A program made the position numbers and the translations under genes. Shown piece by piece: positions 45,007 to 57,909 of a stretch of 64,000 bases of DNA (position 1 is its first letter; every line of letters starts with the position of its first letter). The notes beneath the pieces are model-generated. The model was not told the DNA's origin, searched no databases, and saw only the letters and a program-made list of their open reading frames with translations. This stretch comes from Hypericum androsaemum. Lineage: Eukaryota; Streptophyta; Magnoliopsida; Malpighiales; Hypericaceae. The DNA lies in assembly GCA_963995505.1 (NCBI GenBank), contig OZ023181.1, positions 19,340,221 through 19,404,220 on the forward strand, given 5' to 3'.

Positions 45007-46110
45007 TTGTACTCGGCGGAGGCCGCAGGGACTGAAGTATCAAGAGAAACATTTGAAACAAGAGCAACCCTCTTGTTAACACGATACTCCTCAGTGACCT
45101 CCTCAACAAATCTCCTCTTCCCAACCACTTCCTCCCTTTGCCCCTCAACATGCATACCGCCCAAACTACCACTCCCTCTAGCCCTCCTTTTCCACGTCCG
45201 AAGTGACAGCTCCGAACCCTGCTCACCAATTGCAAGTACCACCCCTTCCTGCAAGCAGCCAACACACCCCACCGTCCCCTCCCTCTCCACACTAACAACC
45301 TCATTACTCACCGGTTCCTCTAGAAAATCCATCAACTCACCAACCTGTTCCACAACTGCACCCGCTCCTACCAACTCCCGGCCCCAACGACCCCCTAACT
45401 CCATCCCATCTCTCATCAGCAGCCCCCTCCCAGACTCCCCCAACTCCATTGGCCAAGGAAAACTCTCCATCCGTAGCCCACCAAACAGTCCCTGACTTGG
45501 AGTCAAAGACGGGCCAACCATCCGAAAATCACCCGCCATGAAACCCTCCAAGCCCCTCACCCCACCTGCAACAAAACCTCCCACCCGTAACGAGGGTGGG
45601 ATATATCGCCCCTGACTCACAAAACTGGGTTCCTCCACCGACCTAACAGAAGCTAGAGAAGCCGCGACCAGGCTTCCCCCAACCGCAGCAATCAACTGCT
45701 CTCCATCCTGTTGCGGAATTGTCTCCACGTTTTGGGAGGCCGTAAGAGAGAAAGATGACCCTCTTCTCGCGGGCATCCCATCCCTCCTAAGCCTGCCCAC
45801 ATCCACGACCCTAGCAGGTTGACGAGGAGGAGCACGCAACTCCGGTCCGAAGGGTGGGGCATTATTGAGCCCCACGTCATCCTCATCCCACAAATCACAG
45901 TCACGATCAATATGCTCAAGGCAACCACACTAAAGCAAAAAGACTGAAACCTTTTTTGATCTTGAGCATACAGAACAGTATTGTGTAATTATTCCCATGA
46001 CCCGCCGTGACCCCTTAATAATTATTAATTAAGACCACCCGTTCGGCCTTCCCCCAAACTGATCACCGATAGGCCCGAAACCCCTCTCCCTCCTCCATAA
46101 ACAGCCCCAA

Positions 46111-46968
46111 ATGGGTAAACCCATAACCCGATCCACCTCCGTCCCCTCCTCCGGTATTCCATTCCCCGCCCGCAAAATCCGCAAAATTACCACCAAGCCA
46201 CCCACAGCCCCAACACCCCCAATCCCAATCGTAACCGCCCCCGCCCTAACCCTAACCCTAAAACCCCAATTGGACCAAGCCCTGGCCCACCTCCGGGAAT
46301 CCGACCCGCTACTCGCCCCGCTAATCTCCGCACACCCGCCGCCCACCTTCTTCCCTCCCCCGCTCTCCCCTCCCTTCCTCTCCCTCACCCGGTCCATCCT
46401 GTACCAGCAGCTCGCCACCTCCGCCGCCGCCTCCATCTACGCCCGCTTCCTCTCCCTCTGCGGCGGCAGCGAGGCCAGCGTCCTCCCCTCCACCATCCTC
46501 TCCCTCTCCCCCGCCCAGCTCCGCGCGATCGGGGTCTCGGGTAGGAAATCGGGCTACATCAGGGATCTGGCCGAGCGGTTCCAGTCCGGGTCGCTGACCG
46601 ACGAGGCGATTCTGGGGATGGGGAGCGATGAGGAGATGATAGCCGGGCTGACCGCGGTCAAGGGGATCGGGGTGTGGACGGTGCACATGTTCATGATGTT
46701 TAACCTGGGCAGGGGGGACGTGCTGCCCGTGGGGGACCTCGGGGTCAGGAAAGGGGTGATGCGGCTTTACGGGCTGAAAGGGCTGCCCAATGAGGCGGAG
46801 ATGGAGAGGGTCTGTGAGAAGTGGAGGCCGTACCGGTCGGTCGGGGCTTGGTACATGTGGAGGCTGGCTGAGCAAAGTAGCAAGGCTTTCAAGTTGAAGA
46901 AGGAGATAACTGTGAGAAGTGAAAACGTGTCCGAGGTGGCTAATGAGACATTGCAAGAGCAAGATTAA
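46111..46968 (+). CDS. AlkA-like DNA-3-methyladenine glycosylase (HhH-GPD)
   Basis: A single exon of 285 residues. The helix-hairpin-helix LTAVKGIGVWTV (180-191) is followed by a Gly/Pro-rich segment and the catalytic aspartate in LPVGDLGVRKG (Asp209), the HhH-GPD signature of AlkA/Mag1-type base-excision enzymes that remove alkylated purines. SLTRSILYQQLATSAA (91-106) is the conserved helix with the base-binding pocket. The first 80 residues are Pro/Thr-rich with a basic patch (RKIRKITTK), possibly a nuclear or organellar targeting tail. The gene is GC-rich against AT-rich surroundings. Homologues exist as small families in plants; the exact orthologue is not assigned. The ATG at 46111 is the first in frame. 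Confidence 0.92.
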   Translation: MGKPITRSTSVPSSGIPFPARKIRKITTKPPTAPTPPIPIVTAPALTLTLKPQLDQALAHLRESDPLLAPLISAHPPPTFFPPPLSPPFLSLTRSILYQQLATSAAASIYARFLSLCGGSEASVLPSTILSLSPAQLRAIGVSGRKSGYIRDLAERFQSGSLTDEAILGMGSDEEMIAGLTAVKGIGVWTVHMFMMFNLGRGDVLPVGDLGVRKGVMRLYGLKGLPNEAEMERVCEKWRPYRSVGAWYMWRLAEQSSKAFKLKKEITVRSENVSEVANETLQEQD

Positions 46969-48190
46969 TTGTAGGAGATGTGTTAGCTTATGACAATGTG
47001 GAGCTATGTCGCGGGCAATGCAATGACAGGCTATGGTCTAGGATGGCTCTGTAAATGGGATGGCTCTCGTGTCTGTTCCATTTGCAAAGTCGAGGATTGA
47101 AGTCCGTGTTTTCGGGATGTCAAGCATTTGCTGCTTAAACCAACTCTGGTCAGTGTTGTTGATCTCTCTCTTTCATTGTAGGATGTTGTGGTAAGAATGT
47201 GGTTGTGCAAGGGAAAAGTATTACATGCTTGTGTGTTGAACCATAATTAAGATTTGTAACTGCTCCAATGCGGGATGGAGGGTGCGGAGAATTCTAATGT
47301 TGTGCACCGAAGGACTAGTCCAGGAGCTACCCTCCTTGTGAGATGCTTTGGGCTGATGAGCTGACGCCACTGAGTTGATGCAGTATCAGTGTCAGCAATG
47401 TCCTCGTCGTTGTCATCTTAGACGTGGCTGCAATCTGCATTGATTTGCGGCAACTCTGGCCCGGACATTTTCTGGCTTCGTTTGCGCGTCTTTGGCTGAC
47501 TGGCGCTCTGTAATAGTCGAAGTCTTGGACCGGGAGGACCAGTCTGGTTGCCGCGGGAAACGTTATTTTGGTCAGGCAAACCAAACCTCTTTCTAAGAGT
47601 TTGAGAACAAAGTTTGACATTTTTTGTTCATGGGGTCAGTATACCCTAAGGCATCTTGTACCATTATCTTGCAGTTCTACCTAAATTTGGCGTGGCGCGT
47701 GATCACTGTCGAATTACGAACCACATCTACGAGCATTCGAGGATCAAAACTTTCTGCATTTCTCAAGCATGATGCAGTACGCGAGAGTGGAACGAGTAAC
47801 CTGAAAAACTAAACAAAGAGAGCTGAATCACAACTTTCAAAAGATAAAAGGGCTGGGCCTATAAATACCGGTTGTTGGTATAACTATGGGCTAACTAGGG
47901 GCTTTGTTTATTTTTGCGTTTGGAACCAGCCCATCCACTAGCTGCTGTTAGGGGTGATGATGGTCTTGTAAGGAAGAGGTGGTATCATATATAGCGGAGC
48001 ATTCATGTATAATAGTGTAACTACATTTCGTACTCAAACACTTGTTAAAATGATTAATCTATGTTCGAGTTGAGTATGGTCGAAAACTCTCCCTACATTT
48101 TCAGAACTCGAATTTTAAACTGTGTAGATAGTTTGAGGAATTCCGGAACTAAAATTATGTTTCAGTTTCATGAGTAATAGTACCTCTAGG
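46969..48190. other. 3' flank of the glycosylase gene, no further gene
   Basis: Probably begins with the glycosylase 3' UTR. An open frame on the minus strand (47327-47620) has mixed composition and no recognisable motif. I regard it as unsupported. Confidence 0.45.
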
Positions 48191-48196
48191 AGAAAT

Positions 48197-49075
48197 TTTA
48201 TGTTGGTCTATACATACCAAGTTATTTGATAACTTGGTTTGTATAAACTAACTTGGTATGTCCTAATCAATTAATTAGCGCTGGACAACTAAGACCACCT
48301 CATTAAACTGGTACAATAAACATTTAAGGTATAGAATCTTGTCATTAATGAAAAAGATTATCGCGAAAATAATTGAGCTAGACTCTAGGATAAATTAAGT
48401 TACTTGCAATTTTCGAAACAAGAGAAAACTAATAAAAAATAATTAATGATCATACGTACTATGATACCATATATTATATTTAAAAAGTTTTTTTTCGAAG
48501 ATTAAAAATGATACGATATTCTAATGTAGACCAACGGAGAAATTTAGGTGTTTAGTATATCAATGGGAAAAAGTAAAGTTGAATAATCATAATTTAGGTG
48601 TTTAATATATCAATGGTCTGTTTGCCCAAAAACATATAATTAATAATATTGAGAGAAATTTAATTTTCGTCAGTACTTAGTCCCGCAAGGTTGTAACGAG
48701 TAATATAGTATACATTACCAGTAACTATACGATTTAAAAATTTCAAATATTCATTTTCATTAATTAGGACACTTTAACATGTAAAAGTTAAAGAGACTCC
48801 CTCTATACTTAGAAAACAAATTATTTTCTGAAAATAATCTATCAACATGAAACAAAATATGTTCGTAAAAACAAACTAATAGAAAGAAGACAATTAACTT
48901 AATTTATCCTACAATCAAGACAATTATTTAATCTAAATTTTTGTTACAATTTTGGTCATTGTACTAGATTAATGAGGTGATCTTAATTATACACATATCA
49001 CTAACTAATTAGTTATGACATACCAAGTTATTTGATGACTTGATATGTAGATACCAACATTAAATTTCTCGTACC
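48197..49075. mobile_element. Large foldback element
   Basis: The left arm (about 48197-48430) and right arm (about 48880-49075) are inverted copies. ACATACCAAGTTATTTGAT occurs in the left arm; the right arm has the same family of phrases in complement, together with ACCTCATTAA and GGATAAATTAAGTTA. The centre is AT-rich and non-coding. Half of a related element lies at 24537-24765. Confidence 0.75.
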
Positions 49076-49735
49076 TCTATAGTGTTAGATTCGTCTTTCT
49101 TACCGGAGGCCAGCCACTTTCCAGTTTTGGCTGCTTTGTTACTAAAAGTTGGAGTTTAATGTCTCGTCTCGCAATATGTTAGGTCAAAATTGAGTGCCAA
49201 CAAAAATAAAAGGGAAAATGAAAATGAAAGATTGGATACTTTGAGTACGAGAATGGCCAGGCCATATCTTGGGATATAGAACACTAATCACGGGCAAAAA
49301 GTAGCAACCCAGGCAACCAAAATTTAAAAATAATCTAGCTTTCTGCCCATACCAACCTATTATTCCAATCAATTGAGAGAATTTACGCAAAAATTAGGTG
49401 AATGTCAGCTAGTTTTTTTTTTGAAGATCTCTAACTAATATGAGCTATTTGGAAGCTCGTGTTTCAGAACTGGTTTGAATGTTATTACCAGTAAAAAAAA
49501 TGTTCAATCATTGTGTTTGGTCCATTTTACCATCATCCGGTATCCTCTGCAAATTATGAAAAATTCAGAGTCCAGTATTGATATGATCCTATAAATAAGA
49601 GTGACTTTCTATGTGGTATCTATGTTTAGTCACAAATTCACACTCAGAGTCAAGACATGCCACATTGACCACACTGCAAACTATCTCTAAATGTAGCTGT
49701 ATTTGTAAAAATTATTTATTAATTCTATTAAGATG

Positions 49736-50111
49736 GCTCTCATTGTAAAAATGTAGTTGTGTTTGTAGTTCTATTATTTGCCAAATTGTTTAAATGTATA
49801 TAGCTTGGTTTTCTCTTCTTATAAAAAGATGTTAGATGCTAACATGCGCGGGTGTCATAAAAGTTAGGAAAGAGAAAAATCATGCTCTGGAGATGGCAAG
49901 AATTTCGACAACGTAGACACCGAGCTCTCATTGTAAAAATGTAGTTGTGTTTGTAGTTCTATTATTTGCCAAATTGTTTAAATGTATATAGCTTGGTTTT
50001 CTCTTCTTATAAAAAGATGTTAAATGCTAACATGCGCGGGTGTCATAAAAGTTAGGAAAGAGAAAAATCATGCTCTGGAGATGGCAAGAATTTCGACAAC
50101 GTAGACACCGA
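49736..50111. repeat. 188-bp tandem duplication
   Basis: Two head-to-tail copies (49736-49923 and 49924-50111) differ at only one position that I can see (GTTAGATGCT versus GTTAAATGCT). They share the junction phrase CCGAGCTC. No coding capacity is evident. Confidence 0.9.
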
Positions 50112-53100
50112 GCTCATGGTAAATTTTATCTTTTAAAAAAATTATAAATAAAGTACATCACGATCTTTCTATTTTTTAAACGCTTGGTAATTTTTATTTT
50201 CGTTCACATTATTCGAATTCAAAACACACATTATTTAAAAGAATTCAATCATTTTGACACGTGGACACAACTCTCGGCAGTATTAAGGCTGGATTCGTAC
50301 GAGTACCATTAAATATAAACTTGTTCTCTAATCGTACAGCAACAGGCATGAAACGCAGCGTCCATAAACCACCACTATTGCTTTAAAGTGCAATTAGGGC
50401 AAGATTGAGATGGGAAAAGTGCTCATAATCTTTTCTGGTTTATTACCAAGTTGACTGGCTCACATGTATTTGGACTGTTATTTTCGGACATCTGATAAGT
50501 CAGGACCCATTGTCGAGGGACCTCAATTTCTTCGTATGATTATCGTGTTTTCCCACTTAATCTGTTTCTTCTAATTCCCATCGAAAGCATAGTCCACTAA
50601 AGGTGAGGTGCACTTCACAAAATGAAAATTCGTAACAAAACTTCAATCACTAAATTTTGAATCTTGACGAGACTGCGTTTTTGTTGTAAGTACCGGTAAT
50701 TTTATAGCTAATATATATATATTATATATATAAGGTTGCGATCGTAAGTCTCCTTAAAACTCTGGGTGGTAAAATTATTGAGGAAAAAAATCGCTATGCT
50801 ACAGGAAAAAATAGAACTCTAGCGCTAGCATCGCCCGTGATATAACGCCTCTCGATCCGATCGACTGTCTCCACAGATCACCACGAGTTTTTTCAGCGTG
50901 TTTTGTCCTCGTTCACACGCATCCCAACATTTTTTCAGGAGGTCACTCATCTTGAAATTGCTCAAGGCCAAGTGTATTTAACCTTGAAGTTTTTTCGAGA
51001 TGTGTGTTAGAAAATGATGTGTACTTTGTTGATACAAATAGTACAAATTAAATTACTTAATTTTTTCTGAACAAATTATTAACAGAGTATCATACGTGAC
51101 CTTGGAGATTTTTATTACATTTTTACTACTCAAAATCGAGAACTCTAAAACTACAAGACATGTGTATTTCTTTTTCTTTTTTGAAAAGTGGAATGATTTT
51201 ATTAATACGCCATGATAATTACATAAATAAACAGCAAGTAGATGATTCCACATCAGCAATCAAAGTAGCAACTTCTTGCCAAGCCTGTACACACATCCAG
51301 TACCTAGACAGCCTACACATGTGCAAAGGATGAAAGGTGCTGGGTACACTTCTTGGAATTGAAATTGGGAGGAAACACCTGACCAATAAGTCCATTCCGA
51401 TATGCGCCTACATATGTTCAGCAATAGTTTACCAACCGAGAAGGACTCATTATCAAAGACATGTATATTTCTGTTGTTGTTTTAATGGCATTTTTATTTT
51501 AAGAATTAGTCTGATCGGTGTTATAATGAAATTAGTATCATCGGGTCTTACGGACACAAATATTTCTAATTACCAAAACATGACATTTCTCTTATAACCG
51601 GGTACACTAACCATGGGGCATTCAACACTATTTTTCCTTGTTAGTTAGTTTAGTTTAGAAATTTGTCTAACCAATTTATTTATTAATTGATTAGCATTTT
51701 TAATAAAATATATACCTTTCCATAAAAGGACATTTTCCCCTTAGTATCATTATCGGACAACGTCATAGGAACAGCCTCACTAAATTGTTGGCTCGTCTTA
51801 GCTTATTAAATTCCCAGTTACAAGCGACTACATGGCCTACACATAATTAAATAGCGACATTTAACTACAACAAGATCTATAACTCCATGGCTGGGCTTTT
51901 CCCACGATTACCTAATCGGTAAGAGCTACTAATCCATGCACTGATTAGGAAGACAGCTTGTCCTATTAATTTAGACTTCCAACCTCTGTCCCATTTAAAT
52001 GCTTATTTTATTTGCTCCGAAAATTGGTGAGATAGTTGACGTAATTTAACAAAAAATTCTGGATTTCGAGTCATAAAAATACAAAAGTGTTAAATGATTA
52101 TTTGAGAAAATTTATCACTTTCTAATGGTCAAACATAACTCGAATTTTGAATAGTTAGCTTAGTAAATATTCGAATGATATCAACCAAAAAGTATATGCT
52201 TATTTTATTTGCCTCGAGAATTGTACCTCTAAACGCAAAAGGGAAACCCGTCAAGTAGGTCATCTAGATAATTTAAATAACTAATCTCAACGTAGAATTG
52301 CATCCAACCATCTGGTCAGGGATTCTAATTCGATTGTATAATTTAATCAAGATTAACGATTACTATTAAAGTATATGCCGTGTTGGACCAGCTGCCCCTG
52401 ATTGGACGAACAAAACTGCGTCATTCACATTTGTTCTTGACATTTACTATTGGCAATCACATTTCGTGTTGGTCTAATAATTTTTTTTGACAAAAACTAT
52501 CTATATTCTTTTATCACGGACAAATCTAAATTCAATATGGACAAAAATCCGCTTACCAAGTTTTCGCGTAACTGTTTTCTTAATACGAACTGATTACTTT
52601 TGATTAACCAATTTATCATTAGTTGATCCAACTGTTTTGCCGACTTTTTTTGAATGATCATTTTTCTATGGTGGATATTAATCAGTAATAGAGCACCTCT
52701 AAATAATTGATGATAGCCAAAGTCAATGCAAGATGGAACTTGAATATGGACTGTTTTGTATTTTTCTCGGCGGCCGACAAGTAGGCTTTCTGTTCCTCAA
52801 AAATTAAAATCAACCTTAGATACGCTCGGATTTCGCAAGTTTGTTTATTCGATTAATTGAATTTTGGTTGATCAGTCCTTAGGAATTCACTATATGTCGT
52901 TCGTCAATTTAAAATATTTTATTGCTTTACGTATCCTTACAAAACATATTCAAGGTCAAGTTCACTCATTCAGTTTAGTAAATTGAACTCTTCCCAAAAA
53001 AATTAACATATTAAAGTTAATTCTCAATACATACTACAAAAAAAACCAAAAAATTTCATACGTATTCTCGGATACATCGAACAAAAATCTGAATCAGTGA

Positions 53101-53587
53101 ATTTGATAAATATTATAATAATTTTAAAAAACTTAAATCTGAGAAAAGGGAATGGAGTCTAACAGAAGTGTGATTGCCACGTTAATCTCCCAATAGCAGC
53201 TGGCGCCTGGCGGAACTGACACATTACAAAGCACAGAGTAGTATATATACAAATTAATAATAGTAGATCCAAGTATAATTAACTTAAGTTTATTTTCAAA
53301 ACATTTTATTAAAATTTACGAATATAAAAAAATCATTAAAATTTTTTCCTAAATATCCGCAAAATAGAGGCAAGACTCGTGGAAGTAGATATCATGAATT
53401 ATTATCGTGGGGTGGAAAAATGATGGAAAGCCAAAGTCTGTGTGTCAAAGATAGATAGATTAAAGAGTTAAAGAGTGGAGCTGCTGCAGAAATTGTTGCA
53501 GGCGCACAAAGGTAGAGAGAGATCTGACACACCGAAGAAAGGACAAATACAGCTATCAAGTGAATATCTGAATTGAATTTTAGTACA
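50112..53587. other. Gene-free AT-rich region
   Basis: No coding or RNA gene signal. A non-AT patch at 51180-51420 resembles the tail of an old retroelement, but no protein motif is left. Small frames (51337-51597, 53392-53628) are unsupported. Confidence 0.5.
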
Positions 53588-54588
53588 TTATTTTTAGAGT
53601 AAATTGTTCCCAGGTCCCTGAAATTCACTTAAATTATTATTTTAGTTCCTGCTATTTCAAAATTGAGACTTTAATCTTCTTAGTTTGCTTTTATAGTACT
53701 CTCCTCGCTGAAATCATCGGTCAATTTATTCTAAAAATAACAATTATGCCCTCACAATATAATAAAATAAAACATAAATCTCTCTCATCTGTTTCGTCTT
53801 CCCGGCGTCGACTCCAGAACCCCAACCAATCGCCGGAGAAGATTAGATTTACCCGTCGTCGTGTGAATCTGGTTCCTGTCGGTCCAACTCCAATTGAAAA
53901 ATGTACTTGGAGAACCTTCATCTGCTTCTCTGCTCTCACCTTGTCGTGAGATACCTCCCTGTGGCGGCACAACGGAAGGACGACCTCCAGTAGGTAAGCC
54001 CACCCAGACCACCACGTCGAAGCCCCGCGCCTGGTGGGATCCCCGGAGGTCAGAAGGGGCTGCCCGTTGTCTAAATTCATCAATTCACCATTTTTGACCT
54101 ACTACGATCTGCTTGTTTCCTCGTCGCCGCCAGCGCTAGATCCGCATTGCCATTGTCCTTGGGGTCGAATCAGTTCATTTGTTTGGTTTTCTCGTCATTG
54201 TAAGTTTTGGTTGGCCGGTTTGGGAAAAAAATTCGTCGGAGATATCAAGATAAGGTTCAACAGCGACGGGAGCAGGGACGAGCACAGCGACGGGGAGCTG
54301 TTCGCCATGGAGCAGGGACAACCACGGCCATGGGAGAGCGGGGAAGATGACGATGATGGAATTGGATTCTGAGCCGGGGAAGAGGCCGATGAAGGTTGAA
54401 GATGGGTCCCTTTTTGAAGGGTAAAATTATCTTTTTAGAAATATTAAAAACGCTGACATCAGCGAGGGACCTGATAGTACTATAAAAGCAAACTAGAGGG
54501 ATCCAAGTTTCGATTTCAAAACAAGAAGGAGTAAAATAATAATTTAAGCAAATCCTAGGGACCTGAGAGCAATTTATTCTTATTCTTA
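53588..54588. mobile_element. Pack-MULE-like element 2
   Basis: Element 53597-54579, bounded by a 9-bp near-perfect target duplication (TTATTTTTA at 53588-53596; TTATTCTTA at 54580-54588). Terminal inverted repeats of about 110 bp share AAATTATTATTTTA and TAGTTTGCTTTTATAGTACT-type stretches between left (53597-53710) and right (54455-54579) ends. The interior (about 53790-54370) is clearly more GC-rich than its flanks and looks like captured gene sequence, but I could not identify the donor. The TIRs differ from those of the element at 37935, so it is a different family. Confidence 0.82.
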
Positions 54589-54639
54589 TCATAAAATGAT
54601 AGTTCATAATTTGGTGGACTCCAAGTAGTTTTAAGAGAA

Positions 54640-57600
54640 GCTATCGAACCTAAATTGAGCTGATAACAGGCGTAAATGCATCAAGCTTCTCACCTGCCAG
54701 CTCGAGGAAATCCATCTTTTTGATCATGCTTGTCAGTGCAAGTCTCTTGAAATTTCTTTGAAAAAAGAACTGTACAAGCTTCAAGAATTGGAAGAGATTT
54801 TATGGGCCCAAAAATCTAGAATTAACTGGCTTAAATAGGGGACCAAAACTCCTCCTCCTTCCATGCTTCGGCCACCAATAAACGACAATCTAATCAAATT
54901 GTTAAGTTGAAAGATGGGCTCGGGAACTGGGTTGATGATGCTTCTCAACTTAGGTCCCTCGTCCATAATCACTTTCAATCTCTTTACCAGGCCCATATTG
55001 TCTCCACGGACTCTTCTGACCTCCTGAATTGCATCCTCGTCTTGCCTCGAACTCTATGGCTAACGACCTGCTCTCCCCTCTCACTGATGATGAAATCAAG
55101 TCCGCGGCCTTTTCCATGGCTGGTAGAAAGGCTCCTGGTCCCGACGGCTTCCTAATGCCTTTTTTATCACCAATACTGGCATATTATTGGGCCTGATCTC
55201 TTGGCCCTTATTCAGAACCTCTTTGATTCAGCCACTGTCCCACCTGAGCTCAATATGACCTTCATTGCCTTAATTCCCAAAGGCCCCAATCCTATGGACA
55301 TTCACGGCTTTCGCCTATTGGCCTTTGCAACTTCGCTTATAAAGTTTATTCTAAAGTTCTCGTCAATCGGCTTAAGCCCATTATGCCCTCTCTCATCTAT
55401 GAGTCTGAAGGGACTTTTGTTGATGGTCGTTGTATCCAAGACAATATCATTATCGCTCATAAGGCCTTTCACCATTTTAAGACTTCTGTGAAGAAGAAGA
55501 ACTTATCCATGGCCATTAAGTTAGACTTAAAAAAGGCCTTTGATTTGGCCAACTGGCAATTTCTTGAGCATGTCCTAATTAGATTGGGTTTCCCTAACAA
55601 ATGGATCTTTTGTGTTCTGAGCTGTGTCACCACAAAGTCCTATAACGTTCTCTTCAATGGTCAGCCAGTGTCTTGGTTCAACTCCTCTAGAGGTATTAGG
55701 CAAGGGGGATCATTTATCCCTTTTTCTCTTCCTCTTCGTCTCCGACACTCTAGTTCATTTCCTAAACAATGCTAGGACTACTGACATGTTTAGTGGTTTC
55801 CAATTCAATCAGCATTGGCCTCCAATTTTGCAAGTCCTCTTTGCTGACGATATGCTTATATTTGGCAAAGCCTCCCTGGCCGAGGCTACTGCCCTAAAAA
55901 GCCTCCTCATCCACTTTTCTAATTGCTCTGGGCAAGAGATTAATTTCTCCAAATCCAACATTTGCTTCTCCATGTGGGAAACACAAGCCAACATCGATTC
56001 AATCTCCAATATCCTGGGTATGAAACCCATACCCTTCAATGACAAATACCTAGGACTTCTCTCTATGTGGGGAAGATCTAAGCGTGATGCCCTTGGCTTC
56101 ATTCTTGATCTGACTTACTAAGAAGACGGCTAGCTGAAAGAAAAAGCTCCTCTCCATGGCTGGGCGTGAGGTGCTTATCAAATCGGTCCTCTCTGCTATC
56201 CCATCATACGCGATGCAATGCCTCTTTTTCCCCAAAACCTTCTACCATAAGCTTGACAGTCTTATTGCTAAATTCTGGTGGTCGGGCAGCCCTGATACTC
56301 GTTACATTCATTGGGTTAGTTGGCAAAAGCTTACTGATTCCAAAAAATCTGGTGGCCTGAGTTTCAAAGATTTTCAAATCTTTAACCTCGCTCTTCTTGG
56401 AAAGCAAATCTGGCGGCTCAATTCAAACCCAGAATTCCCTTTGCTTTCGCATTCTAAAAGGCTTGTACTTCCCTCATTCTACCTTACTCCAAGCTAAGAG
56501 GGGACGCATGCCCTCTTGGGTTTGGAACATCTTACTTTCTGTCCTAAGTTCCATCTCAGATGGTCTCCTTCAAGAATTGGCGATGGTAGAAGTACACATA
56601 TATGGAATGATCATTGGATTCCGGATCTTCCCCTCCGATCACTCATACCCTTAACTCTGTCTTTGATCTTTTTTGTGTAAATTCTAGATCATGGAATTGG
56701 AAATATTCGCTATTTTTGTCTACTGAATTACATGCCATTGCTCGTATCCAAATTGGTACCTCAGATACTCCTGATAAATTAGTTTGGAAATTTGCAAAGG
56801 ATGGTAGTTATTCTGTCAAGAAGGGCTAGCTTCATATGAAAAATAATATCGCCTTGACTAATGCTACTTCGTCTACTGGACCGAGCAATCATTCTTGTAA
56901 TCCTGGCATTTGAAATTTGATTTGAAAATTGTAGGTGGCTCCTAAGATCAAGATGTTCATTTGGCGTTTAGCCAAGAATGGGATTCCTACTTCCTCTAAT
57001 TTGATTAGGCATAACCTGCATGATTCTGAATTGTGCAGCATCTGTCGTCTTGCTCCCTAATCTACTTTTCACATGCTTTTTGATTGCTCTCATGCGAGAG
57101 CCACTTGGTTTGCCATTTATCTTACAAGCTTACCTCCTCCACATGGCTGTAATCTGTTCGAGTCTTGGCTTGAATTAATCTTTGGTCTTTTGAAATCCCT
57201 TGACACTAAGCAACTTGTTCCTATTGTGATACATATTTGTTGGGCTATTTGGTTAGCTAGGAACAAGTTTATTTTTTAGAGGACTACTATTGTTCCTAAA
57301 GATTCTACTTGGTCTGCTGCTTACTATTGTGATGAATTATTGTAGGCAAACCATCCCCAAGCCAACATTGATACCACTCATTCTTCATGGGCTGCCCCTC
57401 TAGCAGGAGGCATAAAGCTTAATTGTGATGCTTCTTGGGTGGATTACCATCCTCTTGCAGGTATTACAGTTATTGTCCGTGACCACAAAGGCCTCATCTC
57501 CGGAGGTCAGACCTTACTTTTGCTAGCCTCATCTCCTCTTGAAGCCGAGCTCAAGACTGTCCAGCTTGCTATCTCCTTAGCCATGGACCATTTTGCTGCT

Positions 57601-57906
57601 TCTTCCGTCATCATCGAGACAGATTGTCGCCTTGCAATGCTCTTTTTGACCTCCCCTGCTCTGGTTATTAACTGGGAGGTAGAACTCCTTGTAATAAAGA
57701 TTAGGAATTCTCTTGCTATATTACCTAGATGTTCTATTATCATATCTCTCGTACTTGTAATTTTGTTGCTGATTGGCTTAGCAGTCGGTGTAGACTAAAC
57801 GAACTCTCCCTGGATTGGATGCTCAATCATCCACCGGGCCTTGATGTTCTTCTTTTGTCGGGCTTCCCGACGTATGGATAATTTGTTATTGCTTTTCAAA
57901 AAAAAT
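54640..57906 (+). mobile_element. 5'-truncated, decayed LINE (LINE-2)
   Basis: Begins inside the endonuclease-RT linker (LEEILWAQKSRINWLK) and so lacks ORF1 and endonuclease. RT follows in several frames: IKLDLKKAFDLANWQFLEHV (55515-55574), then an intact catalytic motif LFADDMLIFGKA (about 55838-55873). Thumb ([17 protein letters not shown], 56162), zf-RVT (DCSHARATWFA, 57082) and RNase H (57439-57798, GITVIVRDHKG and IETDCRLAM) come after. Frameshifts and stops inactivate it. A short A-rich tail (57898-57906) marks the 3' end. Truncation at the 5' end is usual for target-primed insertion. Confidence 0.85.
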
Positions 57907-57909
57907 AAT

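Larger units (their letters stand above)
40930..45950 (-). mobile_element. Decayed L1-type LINE (LINE-1)
   Basis: Fragments in the expected order on the minus strand: an ORF1-like basic/proline-rich tail (45893-45010), AP-endonuclease (45006-44280, starting MNLISWNCRGLGNPQ and later FTWSNG), reverse transcriptase (43746-42500, with KLDMMKAHDKVEWDF, and AGRMTMIKSVLQSIP in the thumb), zf-RVT region (about 42369-41650) and RNase H (41346-40993). The frame shifts repeatedly. The RT active-site motif, normally F/YADD, reads FANS near 42945, so the element is enzymatically dead. No poly(A) end or target duplication could be fixed. Confidence 0.85.

Noticed and set aside
44925..45893. 322-residue minus-strand frame as a stand-alone gene
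   Set aside because: It directly precedes and overlaps the LINE endonuclease start, and its basic/Pro-rich composition fits the remains of LINE ORF1.
46321..46962. 213-residue frame antisense to the glycosylase
   Set aside because: A shadow of the GC-rich gene, low complexity with no motif. The sense frame has the HhH-GPD signature.
47327..47620. 97-residue minus-strand frame after the glycosylase
   Set aside because: No recognisable domain. Could be a gene remnant but cannot be supported.
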